Shown one piece after another: positions 14,558-27,100 of a DNA stretch of 64,000 nt. Position numbers and translations under genes: made by a program. Each line of letters opens with the position of its first letter. Positions within the stretch are counted from its first letter, which is position 1. The notes beneath the pieces are model-generated. The model worked only from the letters and a program-made list of their open reading frames with translations, was not told the DNA's origin and ran no database searches. Origin of the DNA: Baylisascaris procyonis (taxonomy: Eukaryota > Nematoda > Chromadorea > Rhabditida > Ascarididae); contig JAZARR010000247.1 of NCBI GenBank assembly GCA_037389465.1, positions 930,001-994,000 of the forward strand, written 5' to 3'.

Positions 14558-14890
14558 CATGAGTTGGTCACACTCATGTCGCGGGACCGATGGTTGCGAT
14601 CGTCGCGACGCTGGCACTTGTTGATTATTGGGCCAACGAAGGGAATTAACAAGGTTAGATAAGTCCATATTTTTTCTTGTGCTCACGCTTTCATCGGTTT
14701 TCTGAAGGATTTTATCAGGCAATAGGCCGATTTTTGCTGAGGCCGATCTCTTAAACTGATTACATTTTATGATAATTTCTGAAGTGCTAGACAAAATCGG
14801 TTACGCAAATAGAAAATACCGGCGTGATTGAATCACATTTTTTGAAAAAAAAATCGCAGTTTCCGTTCATCATTCGCTCAAAGACGTTTA
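14558..14890 (+). pseudogene. Degenerate copy of aspartic-protease second active-site exon
   Basis: This segment aligns collinearly with the 3' half of exon 6 and the following intron of the functional aspartic protease (about 21580-21970), including the end GGGCCAACGAA(A/G)GGA(G/A)TTAACAAGGTTA and about 230 bp of intron. In the copy, GTCGACACTGGC has become GTCGCGACGCTGGC and CACTTCGTTG has lost a base, so the catalytic Asp-Thr-Gly and the frame are destroyed. No other exon of the protease was recognised here, so it is a partial segmental duplicate rather than a retrocopy. Confidence 0.8.
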
Positions 14891-15113
14891 GCACAAAGAG
14901 TGTCTCCGCTTTGTTGGGCGGAAAGGAGGGGGGGGAGGGGAGGGATGTTGAGTGGAGCGAAAATTTGTGAACGGATAATCTAGGGCAGCTTGATCTCTTT
15001 GCAGGTAAAGAACTAATATCACCTTATTACCTGCTGGTATTCATTATGTGCTCGCAGGAGATTGCTTCAAACCGTGTATTTAGGTAGTTGATTTGATATA
15101 TATTAAGTGAACG

Positions 15114-15602
15114 TTGGCACTATTGTATGGGACGATGTCATGCTGGTTGCGAACCACGAACGGATGTGAGTTCGTATCCTACATTGAGTACGCACCATTA
15201 CCGTTCTGTGCATTCTGTGCGAGGATTACTAACATCCATCACGGGAATTTGAAAATTTGTAATAAAAATATGCAACTTTTCCATCGTTCAACTCAGAATT
15301 TCAAATAATACCCCTATGCAAAAGTTCAGTTTGATTGAAGGATTTCCACGATCCCCATCCAGCTAGTTCACTTTCCCTCCTTCCACTGAAGTAAAATTTT
15401 CCATGGGAACATTATTTGACGTTCTGGGTTGAATAATAATAATAAAAAAACATCTTTCTATTACAAATCTTCGAGTTTTTGTGTTGGCCATAGTTATTCG
15501 CTTGAAGCGTGCAGAGTACGGTATTGGTGCGTACGTTATGGAGCACGAATTCAGCTCCGTTCACGATTCGCAACTGGTGCAATCATTCTCTGCAAGAGTG
15601 CC
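15114..15602. mobile_element. MITE copy B (intergenic, diverged)
   Basis: The most diverged of three related inverted-repeat elements. The left arm (ACGTTGGCACTATTG..., then GTACGCACCATTACC and GAGGATTACTAACATCC) pairs with the right arm (TATTCGCTTGAAGCGTGCAG, GGTATTGGTGCGTACG, ATCATTCTCTGCAAGAGTGCC). The outermost left end seems to be missing about 15-20 bases relative to copies A and C. No transposase is encoded. Confidence 0.65.
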
Positions 15603-16840
15603 GTGAAGTTTGACTATCATTGCATTGCGAAAATGCTTATTGGGAACATTTATTTTTATTTTTATTTTTTGTTACTAAAGTTATTTTCTTACAGGAATAA
15701 ATAAATGCTTTTGGGATGCGAGGAAACAGAGATGATTATAAACCGGATTTCCGCTGGCGATTGCTTTCTTCGAACTACCAACACTTGTAAGCCTTAACAT
15801 CGCTCATTCTGAGCTTTTATCGTTAAATATTCACGTGGGAAATAGTGGTGGGCAAATCGGAAATTGATTTCCTCTTTGAATTTATTTGTTTTAATAACTT
15901 ACATTCTGTTATTTCAGTGCTTCAAAATGCGAATAACCGACCCGTTTTATTATAATTTAAATGAATAAAAAATTCCTAGAAGAATTCGATTCCGGAGTCA
16001 TCCACCACTAATGCTAGATTTGACGATGAGTAATGGACATAATGAGAAATCCTTTAAAAAGTAGTTTATGCACAGTTACGTTCCTTAGCTTTTTTTCACC
16101 TTCTTAGATGCTCTCTTGAGTGAACGAAATGACATTGCATATAAACATGGCAGTTGTTACTGAAATAGTTTTAGTGCGGAATTCTTTATTGTAATCTTAT
16201 TGTAAAATGCAAATTTTTGGTTTGGTTAACTTATGAATTGATAGCACCAATTTCGATAAGGGCAATTCTAGAAATCGACCACTCGAGTAATACAATCCTT
16301 GAAGAATGTTCCAATAGTTTATTGCAATTTAAGATACTAGTTAGTGCATTATAAATGGTTTTGCAAACACAATCCATAAAGATAGATGATAGCGCAATTC
16401 ACTTTAATAGCTGATAAGGGCAATGATTTTGCCAACTCATTCAGGTTCTTAGATAATAGTTCATGAAAAAAACTGGTGATGTATTTGTGCTCGAGAATGC
16501 ACTTTGTCAATAGTGGGTAATTCTAGTTGACCGCCTATCGTCTATACGAAACACGAAGCGGCTTTATGTGCATCAGAAAAAAAAACGATCCAAACGATTC
16601 GCGGAATGGTGTCCGGACCCAAGCTGAAAAGACAGAAAAAGACACAGAAGCCGAGGCAGAAAGAGCAAGAAGGAAACAAGGAGCAACGTTTGACATGAAC
16701 AAACCGGCTGAATAAGTTTGCGAAAATGCGGCACATTATTGAGGTAAGAAGTGTTCTCGACAGCTTATGTTTTGTGACGTATATTTGCATTTACAGTCTC
16801 AGTCCAGAGATCAGCTTTTTTTCTTCGATCATTCGTTGTG

Positions 16841-16848
16841 TATAAAAG
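16841..16848 (+). promoter_or_regulatory. TATA-like box (TATAAAAG)
   Basis: A perfect TATAAAAG about 370 bases upstream of the aspartic protease start codon. If the gene is trans-spliced at 17213, this box could place pre-mRNA initiation around 16870-16880. The match is exact but short, and promoter function is inferred only. Confidence 0.35.
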
Positions 16849-17202
16849 GTACATCGCCGTGTTTGTCGTCACATAAAGAGGTCGGCAACCGAATGTACTC
16901 TAATGAAAGGGTACTGAAGACTGTTTTCAGTGTTTGCTGTTAGGAAGTGTACCTTAGCAATTTAGGATCAATGGCTGAGGTATTGGCGGCGGCTGTCACT
17001 ATCATAGAAGCAGCCGCTTCAATGAGTATCTATTTCTTTTAGGCATTGCTTTATCTTTTATTTCAATGGTAAAATTAATGATCTGCATTTCTCGTTATAC
17101 AATTTTTCCCTTCTAAATTTGCATATTGTCATTACTGTTTATTTGCATGTTGTGAAATTTTGCATATTGTCACCGAACTGATTATTGCCGTTTATAAAAT
17201 TG

Positions 17203-17213
17203 ATATATTACAG
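17203..17213 (+). other. Putative trans-splice acceptor of aspartic protease
   Basis: The sequence ATATATTACAG ends five bases before the ATG at 17219, and no upstream exon is needed to explain it. The short distance between acceptor and start codon is typical of nematode spliced-leader addition sites. Confidence 0.45.
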
Positions 17214-17218
17214 GTTTC

Positions 17219-20200
17219 ATGTCTCCGATTATTGCATTCACTTCATCGCTTCTATTGGCGGTATGCATCAGTGCTATAATAAGGTGACTTTCAATAACTA
17301 TATGAATAATCATCGAAATTTCCAACTAGGTAGTCTAATTTTTGAGCATCTCTTCAGCACAAATCGCATTGAGTGAACATTATAATGTTTGAGTGATCCA
17401 TTCGGTTAGCTTATTAGTGAACGATATTCTTTTTGGATAATAGGAGAATATACAATCATATTGTTGAAGTGACAGAAATTTTAATGATGGGAAAGCTTCC
17501 CTATGAATCGGTACTATTGATATTGAAATGAATGCTTCAGAAATTGAAGCCACGGCATTTGCAAGTTGAGGAGAAGTAGCTCTAAAATTTCTGACATAGA
17601 TTTACGGTGAGGTTGGATTAGGAATGTAGAAAATTGTAAAATTTAAGTACATCACAGGATTACGGAGATGGGATGTTTAATGATTAGGTAAACGATTAGG
17701 TAATAGAATATTAGAGGGGTGAGTGGGGCGCAGGTGAACGCTGTTTCGAAACAGCTGCTAGTCTCGAAAAATCAAGTAAGATTGGTTGGCGCCAAGGATC
17801 GGTCATTGTGTCAGTCAAAACTAATATTTATTTTTGCTCCCTTGTTGTTGTTGTTTTGTTTTTTTTTGTCAACTTAAGGTACAGTTGCAGTTGAACAATT
17901 GATTCATTCATAAGTCCGTATCCGATATATTGAGATCACTATTGGCAGTGCTCACGAACTTTAGGGAAGGCGAACATATTTGAGGATTAAATGAGAGTCG
18001 GTGGAAAAAATAGTCCATATGAATGGAAAATATACATTGAAATCTCGGAAAATAATGTGGAAAATGGAAAACCTTACCGGTTGTTATTCTTTTACGTCCT
18101 TTTTATTTCATTTCTTCTATTTTTTTTCATACTTTATTGATAGAATATTCTCATTTTGAAATACTTTTGACTTATAGCAACAAATAATCTATATGGATAG
18201 TTGATGTGTGCTTCTTTGACCGGAAAATTTAACTTATAAGACACAAAAGTTAAGGCACTGAATTTGATTTCATTCTTGGTTCGTTCTGCATGATCATTTT
18301 TGTATATAAATTATGGAACCCTAAAAATGTCATGAAATTTGTATGGTAAATTTTGTTTTAGAATCGTTTAGCTGTGAGTTAAATGCCATTTTTTTGGTTG
18401 AGAATCTTTACGATCGGTTGGTCGCATTTCTCACGATCGGTTGGCCGCACGAAAGAATGCATTCCAAGCATTGTTTCGTTGTTTCTGCATATTTACACAA
18501 CAACTTAGTGTCTGGGAGACTGAATTGATAAAAGACACTGCATTTCTGTCGCTCACATATTGTTTACATTTTGGGACACCTGTTAATCATTTCTAGGAGT
18601 CCATTTCGGCACAATTTCATCACCCAACTTTATTTCAGAACACCGCTTTCCAAAAAGAAGGATATCCGTTCTCTGAGCAGTAAGCAGTTCAATACACGAC
18701 TAATCGCTGAGTATGCACGCCAGAAATATAGCCCATTAGCGAAGCGGCCTAATCGAGGATACGTTCTACCGCTCACTAATTATGGTGATACACAATATGC
18801 TGGTCCAGTCACTATAGGAACACCACCTCAAAATTTTCAGGTCTGTTTTTCGAAATAACTCTAAGTAGCTTGCTCATAGAATAAGGTTCAGTATCAATAA
18901 AATAGCATTAAAATCGCCCATATTTAAAACTTTATAACAATAATCGTATGCGTGGTTTTTTTAAAATTCATTTCAGCAACTGCTTGATTACTTTTGCGCT
19001 AAGTTCGTGACAGATGGCTGTCTGTCACAATTTGTGGCAAACGGCTGTCACAAATTAAAAAAAAAACATGAAAGATTTATTGAGAAGGCATTTGAAAGTA
19101 CATTTTAAATGCTGTCTCCTACTAAGCATCAAATATGAAGATCATTATAATTAAGGTATTGTTCGATACGGGATCGTCGAATCTATGGGTACCTTGTGAG
19201 GATTGTTCATTCTTTGATGAAGCTTGCCGCAATCATAATCGCTTCAGTTGTTTCGACTCGTTGACATGCTTCTCGTTCTTCGAACATTTTCACATTCGAT
19301 ATGGTAATGGATCTGTTAGTGGGCGCATCGACTATGATATTGTTTGTGTACGGTGTTTTTTTTTTGCTTTATCTTTGTTATTGTACAACAATTTTTTTTT
19401 TAAAACTTCATTGCTGCATCCTCAATATTTCATTTGATAGATCTATAGGTGATGAAAGGATGAGCACTTCACCTTTCATTGAATAGTATTCCAAATATGC
19501 ATCAATTGCCTAATGTTCTTTCTGCTTTGCTGGGTTAATTTAGCAGCTCCTTTTTTTTTGCAGAATTTATTGTCATTCAATGATCCCTCTCATAATGTTT
19601 TACAAGGTTTAGCCGATGTGGCGTGTTGGTATGATCTGGTTTCAGTGCAGCTCTTGGTTATAAATCAGACGACATATAACAGTAGAACGATCACTTCCTC
19701 GTGATAGAACCTAGGTAAAGGTGAAATTAGTACCCGCTTCATGCATCACATCCTTGATTTTATCCTCTGGGGGATACATTGCACATCCATTAGTCAATGA
19801 TGACTATTTCCATCACATATAGTTCTACACCTCGTATTGGACTAATCTCTGCTGATCTGATGTCGACCATAATGAATAATGTTTATTAAGTATCATCAAG
19901 TATAATGATCTATTTCAGCTCGGCAATACATCAGATGCATTTTGCACGAATAGCAAACAAGGATTCGCATGTGCCACCCGTGAACCAGGCGACACATTCG
20001 TTGTATGTTTTATTCGTTATGAAATTGTTTTCTTGCACAAAAAAAAGGAACTAAACACTATTATTTACAATTGACTTCCATAGTGCTTAATAGCAATATG
20101 TGTTTTTCAAACTTTCAGTGCAAAGAGCATAATAATAATAGATCTATCTCACATACATCTATTATTAGATTAGTGAGTCAGAAAAGTTTAGAAAGCAGCA

Positions 20201-23055
20201 TGTGCTTAATAGCAGCATGTGCTTCCATAGTGCTTAATGACAGTCAGAAGTAGATTTACTATAAGATCGGAAAAGATTTGAGAAGAACGCAATTTTAACT
20301 TTACAGTAGAACTCGACTTGAACCGTATTTGTTGTTGGCTGTACTAAAACAATTTATTTCTTGCATCAGAAATTGTTGCCAAAATCCAGAGTTCTATAAA
20401 GGAATTCCAAAGTTTGCGCACTCAATTTTTGAGGCGTATTTGTGAGCTACACACTGCTGGGTTTCCTACTATCGTACTCCGTTCCGATTATAATGAAATC
20501 ATAAGATTCGACCACATATCTTTATGCAAATGTTTTAAGTCGGCAGCTTTTGATGGAGTTCTTGGAATGGCATGGGATTCGATATCAGTTGACTCAATTG
20601 CGCAACCAATGGATCAGATATTTAAAAATCCACGATGCGAGGAGAAACTATTCGCGTTTTGGCTCAACACGGATGAGAGCTCACCTGATGGAGGGGAGTT
20701 GACGTTGTGTGGAATCGATAATACTCGATATACGGTATGGTTCATTTCCGACACTTTACAGCCTATTTCATTATTCTTTTTTTCATCTTCTACTGTCTCT
20801 CTACCTTGAACAATCTACACTATAGTGTTGTAATTTCTACCTAACTGCTGCCTTTGTCTTTATAAGCTACAGGCAAAGAAAGTATGGAATGTAATCAATG
20901 AACGGGACTCAATTTTCTCATAGTATCTCATAGTAATAGGTGATTGTAGTGCACCCTAAAATACTTCGAAATGCCAGAAAACTTTCGCTTTCTTTCTTCT
21001 GCGATTGCCGCCGCAGTCAAGGCGATTGCGAAATTTCCTATTCCCATGGGAATGGGACTTCCTGCATTCGGGGTGATTTCCGTTATTCAATTGAGTAAGC
21101 GGAGTTTTGTTGGGTTTAATTAGCTGTAGTCTCATTGATTACCACCCATTCAAGCATAATTTAATAGAGTGGCTTAGTGGAAACTTGGATTGCATTATAA
21201 AGAAAAATTCAGTAAGCATAAGGTGTGATCCTTTCTTGGCTGGGATACTTGAGAAATGTTGATCGACGATATTTATACTTATGAAAGTGAGACTGTTCTG
21301 ATATTCTGAATAGCAAAATTTCTTGATAGGGATTACACTGATGATTAATCATTTGCCATCGACCACATTCCGTATAATTGTATATGAGGTCATCCCACAT
21401 CGTTAACCAATATGATTGCCTACATGCCTATTTCATATCCATAATAAGTAAGGTCCACACTGACAATAGTAAAAATGTCCACATAATAAATAAAGTCCTC
21501 TTTATAGGGTCACATTGTTTGGGTGCCACTTATCGCTGAGGGTTACTGGCAGATACAAATGGACGCTATAAGAGTTGGCCGCACTCATATCTCGGGATCG
21601 ATGGCTGCGATCGTCGACACTGGCACTTCGTTGATCATTGGGCCAACGAAAGGAGTTAACAAGGTTAACTAAATCCATATTTTTTGGTGTTCACACTTTC
21701 CTCCATTTCCTGAAAAACCGAGGTACCATGAGTCTAGAATCGGTCCTTCTCTCTAATCGTCACTGAAAATTAGAGGAGTGGATTTTAATAGGCAATAGGG
21801 GGATTTTGCAGGATCTCTTAAACTGATTACATTTTATGATAATTTCTAAAGTGGCAAATAAAATCGATTATGCAAATAGAAAATACCGGCGTGATTGACT
21901 CACATTAAAAAAAAGTCGTTTATCATTCGCTGATGGTTTCCGTTTATCGTTCGATCATAGATGTTTAGTATATTTGATAAAACGGGTAATTTTTATCACT
22001 GTTGTGATCAGTGAAAATCGTTTCACTGATCGCTTAGAGATTTGGAATTCTAGCAATGATTCAGAAGTCATTCTTCATCGTAATATTCGCCTTTTAGACC
22101 ATGCATCGAATTCAGTGATAAATTACAGAGGTGAGTCGAGTAGTTGGATGGTTAAAAATCCGTGGGCAAATGGGTAGATATGGGTAGGTATATGGGTTGA
22201 TGGCAACACTTCTTAGCCGGAATGGATAATATGTAAGATATAAATGCCTGCAATCTTTGAAATTCAGATAATGCGAGCATTGGATGCCACACAATCAGAT
22301 GATCAGTTTATGATTGATTGCTCAACGATTACTTCACTACCAAACATCACATTCACTCTCGATGGCAAAGATTTCACTCTTACACCGTTCGACTATCTAT
22401 TTCAGGTATATTTTAGAAATATTTTAAGCAATTATTCATCACTTTGGAGGGATAAATGGATTAATTCTCATACAGATATTCGTTTTATATCATTGTCATT
22501 GATTGTTCTTAAAAGCATTATTTTTAACGATATACATTTACCACTGAGATCAGAAGAAACTGTGTTTCGGTGAATTTGTGTTTTAGCCTATATAAATTGA
22601 AGGCTGTACGGAAGGATTCTTTATAATTCTAATATTTAGAAATTTGCGGTTAGATTCAATTACTTATTACAATTACATAGTATCCTTTATTCGATGGATC
22701 ATATCAGGCGTAGTTTTTAGTTGTTGTATGCACTTGAAAATACTATTTGATTATGCATGATTAGAAAGGATTGAAATAGTCTGGTATGATCGGTTTGCTT
22801 CCGGTGGAGGGCATAATTTTAATGTTTAAACGTAAATTTTAACTGTTGAATATCTACAAAATGCTTCATTCGTCTACAAGAAAAATGAGGGGATATTTTC
22901 AGTTCAGTGACGGAGGCTGTGTTGTTGGTATCCAGACAGGTGACGTTAGCCCTTCGATGGGATCATTCTGGATTCTTGGCGATGTTTTCATTGGTAAATA
23001 CTATTCGATATTCGATCACTCGAATAAGAGGGTTGGTTTTGCTGATGCTGTGTAA
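17219..23055 (+). CDS. Secreted aspartic protease (cathepsin D / ASP-1-like), 8 exons
   Basis: Pepsin-family (A1) endopeptidase. Exons: 17219-17283, 18639-18840, 19156-19347, 19919-20002, 20540-20734, 21508-21663, 22268-22405, 22903-23055 (TAA), all phase-consistent, giving 394 residues. Exon 1 is a 65-base signal-peptide exon ([18 protein letters not shown]...), which I chose because its AG overhang completes the Arg codon opening exon 2. A basic propeptide follows (about residues 22-70), then [13 protein letters not shown]. The first catalytic motif is [11 protein letters not shown] (Asp93), the flap Tyr is in [10 protein letters not shown] (Tyr138) and the second motif is IVDTGTSLI (Asp283). 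The end, [15 protein letters not shown]...RVGFADAV, is the usual C-terminus. [20 protein letters not shown] and WDSISVD resemble nematode ASP-1/necepsin enzymes. Exons 3 and 5 follow AAG rather than CAG/TAG acceptors. A broken copy of exon 6 lies upstream at 14.56 kb. Lysosomal versus gut-lumen location cannot be told. Confidence 0.92.
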
Positions 23056-24198
23056 ATGTTTGTATGTTATATAAAGAAATTTCTATGCTGTGTTCGTCGA
23101 TTCACCCACAAAATGTGTCGATATTCTGCACTGTTTACTATCTGTTCATTTTTTTTTCACTGCACATAAATGTGATGGCTAATTTTTTGTTAAAAGATTG
23201 GCACAACTAACGTATTTGATGTAGCTTTTTTTTAATCAAGAAATTCCATCTAAAATTTCCCTACTGCTCCAACTTCCGCCTTAATTTCATTGCGTCTTAG
23301 TGTCACGATATGTCGATTATGAGAGAGGTCCGATGTAGATAGTATAAAGAAAGTTTTCAAATATTTCTGAGAATTTTTGAACTATATTATTTGAGACGAT
23401 GCTCGAACATATTTTCTGGGTATGCTCGCATAGAGATTGACATGTGATCTTAGGGAGTAATATTTCATTGCTACTCATTTTTCACTGTTCTCTGCGTTAA
23501 AATCTTTTATTACGTTATTTATAGCATGAATCGCTGTGATCTCTTCAAATAGATTAGGATATAATGGAATAGCGAAAATCTTTGTCACATTCTAATGTCC
23601 TCAAATATGGCAATGAGTTGTTTGTGGGGAGCGATCTTGTTCTTAGCTGAGGAAAGTTTACAAAATTCATTACAAAAAAAATTAAAAAACTTTTATTACA
23701 AAAAATTCTAAAAATGCCCACAGTTTTCAAACATGGCTGAGGAAAGTTTCGATTTGCGCAGTTTTGAAGGAATATTTTGTTTGGTCAGTTTATGCTCATA
23801 GAGATGCTTGCTGCCGAATAGGCAAGTGAGATTTGGAGGATCTGAGAATGGATGGATGACCGACTGATGGGCACTCATAGGATTGTACCTCATAGCAATA
23901 TGCAAGATGCGTAGCAAAAATAAAGTGTTTATTTATAAGTTTTAGAAGAAATTATTTATAAGTTTAGATTTGATAAGGGGAATTCTTCAAATGAGATATT
24001 TTTACACACTTCCCTTCCCCTCCCTTTCCTCCCCCCCCCCCCAAAAAAAAATAAATGCGCTTTTTCGCCGCATATCTCTCGAGTGAGAATGATTTGTTTG
24101 ATAGGCGACTTCAGGATTTCTAGAGGATTTAAAAAGGCAATTTAGAATTTTTTAATGAAACCAACCACTAGTAATAATATTTTGTCGCTGGCTTTAAC
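23056..24198. other. Spacer between convergent genes
   Basis: The 3' flanks of the aspartic protease (+) and the GT92 gene (-) meet here. A C12 homopolymer followed by A8 lies at 24031-24050. TTTATT (reverse of AATAAA) near 23929 and 23691 could serve the minus-strand gene. No gene was seen. Confidence 0.5.
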
Positions 24199-27100
24199 TT
24201 AACTGCCACAGCCATGATTCGATTCTTTAGTATACCAATTGTATGAATAATGAACACGGAATCTCCTTGCAAGTACTTTTTCCTCATATCGTCCATGAAA
24301 TATTGTACAATGGACACCGGGTAATTCGGGTAGCTTACAGTGAAAATGCGTTGGGCAAACTGTTGGTGTTTTAGCTACCTGAAAGAATATTTGTTGAAAT
24401 AATGTGGTATTCATATGTATGGAATAGAGGTGAAATTAGTTCTTAACACCTGATAGCATATGTGGCACTATGGCAAAGAACGATAGCATTATGGCTGCGA
24501 ACGAGGAGCTGAACTCTTGCAGAGCTGAATTCGTGCTCCACATTGCGTACGCACCATTACCCTACTATGCACTCTGCAAATGAATACTAACACACATCAG
24601 GGTAACTTGAAAACTTGTATTTATACTACAAATTTAATGCAATTATACATGTTTATAATGCAATTTTTTCCCATCATTTCACTGAGGGTGTCAAATAATG
24701 TCCCAATGCAAAATTTCAGCTCGGAGGGGAAGTGCACGTGTTGAATGGGCCATCGTTCTCTGCAATGTTTGAGTAGTGCAGCACAGATGACCTCTCCAAC
24801 AAGTGCACTTCCCATCCTTCAATTGAACTGAAATTTTGTATGGGGCATGACTTGATATTCTGAGTTGAATTATGGAAAAAATTACTTGTTTATTCAATAA
24901 ATTTTCGAGTTTCTATGATGGGCGTTGGCATTCACTTGCAGAGTGCAGGGTACAGTAATGGTGCGTACGCACAGGTGGCACGAACCCCGCTCCCTTCGCA
25001 GTTCGCAGTCAGGGTGCCATCATTCTCTGCAATTGTGCCGCGTATGTTTTCGGTAATTGACGGGAGCGAGCAATTTTCATATAGGATTGTAAATAGTTAG
25101 GTCAAAATGTGCCATAATCACGTCGATTTTGATATGAGTTCTAGTTTAAGATAAATTAAGATAAGCTAATCAATGAAATTAAATCAGCTGCAAGCGAATG
25201 CACGATTAAACATGACCAACTGCTTATGAGACTAGTTACGGCATATTAAGTTCAACATCGATTGCTATTTGCAGAGGTTTCATCTATATTTTTTTGTTGT
25301 AGTTGTTCAGTTAAAGAACTAAAATTTCAGTTCCAATTCTAAGCATTCTTCCTCTTACCAAAAAAAAAAAATTTCTTTGATTTTTTTGACTGTAGCATTG
25401 ATAACGTCATTATTTGATAAGTGTAGATATATTTTTGCATTCTTTGGGGAATTTTCTTTATTTTATTTTTACTTTTTTTTTGAAGATAATTCAGTGGATT
25501 ATTTTCATAAAGAAGGCATTCATTGCAGTATCTATTTATGAAAAATATTTTTAAAATTTTCTTGATTAATATTTCCTCATAAACAATGATATTATTCCAT
25601 GAAATGCTAGAAAAAAACTTTTTTTTCGTCGATATTGATATATCATCTTTGAGTGCTAATATTTCTAGTGGGAAATTTTCATTTCATTTTGAGATTTCTT
25701 TTAGTATCTTTGCAATAATTATTTAAAATTTAGATTAAGTAAATTATTTTTTTTTTGGGGGGGGGGGGGTGGGAAATTTACATAAAATAGACATACCGAA
25801 TAAAATATTCTATTGTAGCATTTTTCGATAAGTCCATAATAAACTTCAGAATTTGGCAATTTATCGAAAATTTGAGCATTCGCTTCCATTGTTTCCATAA
25901 AATTGCTTTCTATGGCATTCATATCCTCTTCATCAATCAGTGTGCTCAGTTTCATTGTTTCGTTCTTTGCCAACTGAAATGCATTCTTTGAGACTTATAT
26001 AGGCTATGGTGAAGGGTATCAATACGGATCGAAGATCAGATGCCATCGATAGATTCATTTCGACCTATAGAGTTCAATTCGTTTCCCGTCTTTTTTCTAT
26101 ATGTGTTACGGAGTTATTACGGGTTGTAAAATGGTTGCAAATAGTTTAGAAAATTTTTTGAATAAAGGTGTAATCTGCCAAAATGGATGTGGGTGGAATC
26201 AAATTATTTGAATGATAGAATGAAATTTTTATACGATCAAATGGCGTCTTTCTGTGTCAAATTTGGTCGTAATTGAGAGAATAAGCTTTTGAACTTCGAG
26301 CTTCCTTTAGTATTTTCTTATATGAAACTCAGTCAATCCATGCAAAAAGAGGAGGGAATTTTATTTCACAGAGACTATGAAGGCTATGCTGTTATAGGAT
26401 GTGGACTGGATCTGATCGTAGTCTCATTGTCGGTCTCAGTCGGAACGGATAGTGGGAGCATAAGCGGGGTTTGTTTTATTTCGTTGCATTTGTCGATTAA
26501 GCTTGATTAGTCTTGGTTCCGTTCTCTCTCGTGATTCGAGCTGTAACTGGGAGCAGATTTAACCAAGACCCACTTTTTGCTACTAGTTTTGCGGAAAGGT
26601 CATGCCCACAAAAATTTTCCCTCGATTATGGGATAATATTCGATGGGGAGTTAAAAAAAATCCAACTGCTGCTCTTCAAACAAAAAATGCCAACCCAATG
26701 CATATCGCTTCGTGCATTCCTTCGTGATCGAGTATTCTCCATATCCTCAGCCTGCAAAAAAAAAAAAACTTAAAATCGGCTCTCAGTACTATTCTTGTCT
26801 AATTCTTGAAAATGGACCGTAAAATTTAGATAATGGAGGGTTTTAATTTAAAAAATTTCACTGTGCCTGTTTACTTTATCAATAAATTTTACTGCGGATA
26901 TAAATATCGATTATGAGTTATAGGCGATTTTTTGAAAAAAGAAAATCACTTCGAATGATCTATTCATGAAAAGAATGAATATATAATTTCCTCTCAACGA
27001 TAGAAATTTAGAAGGTAATTCACTTATGGAAATTCCGTGTCTCTGTGTACGTATGTTTGAATTATATATGCACACTTACGAATTTCCAACTGCGTAAATG

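Larger units (their letters stand above)
15603..17218. other. Intergenic, upstream region of the aspartic protease
   Basis: There are two weak coding candidates. An acceptor-like CTTACAG (15688-15694) is followed by an ATG (15704) and a GTAAGC donor-like site (about 15788). An open frame at 16527-16715 is rich in Lys, Glu, Arg and Ala. Neither can be joined into a convincing gene. A 23-codon frame starting MAEVLAAAV lies at about 16972. The rest shows nothing recognisable. Confidence 0.4.
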
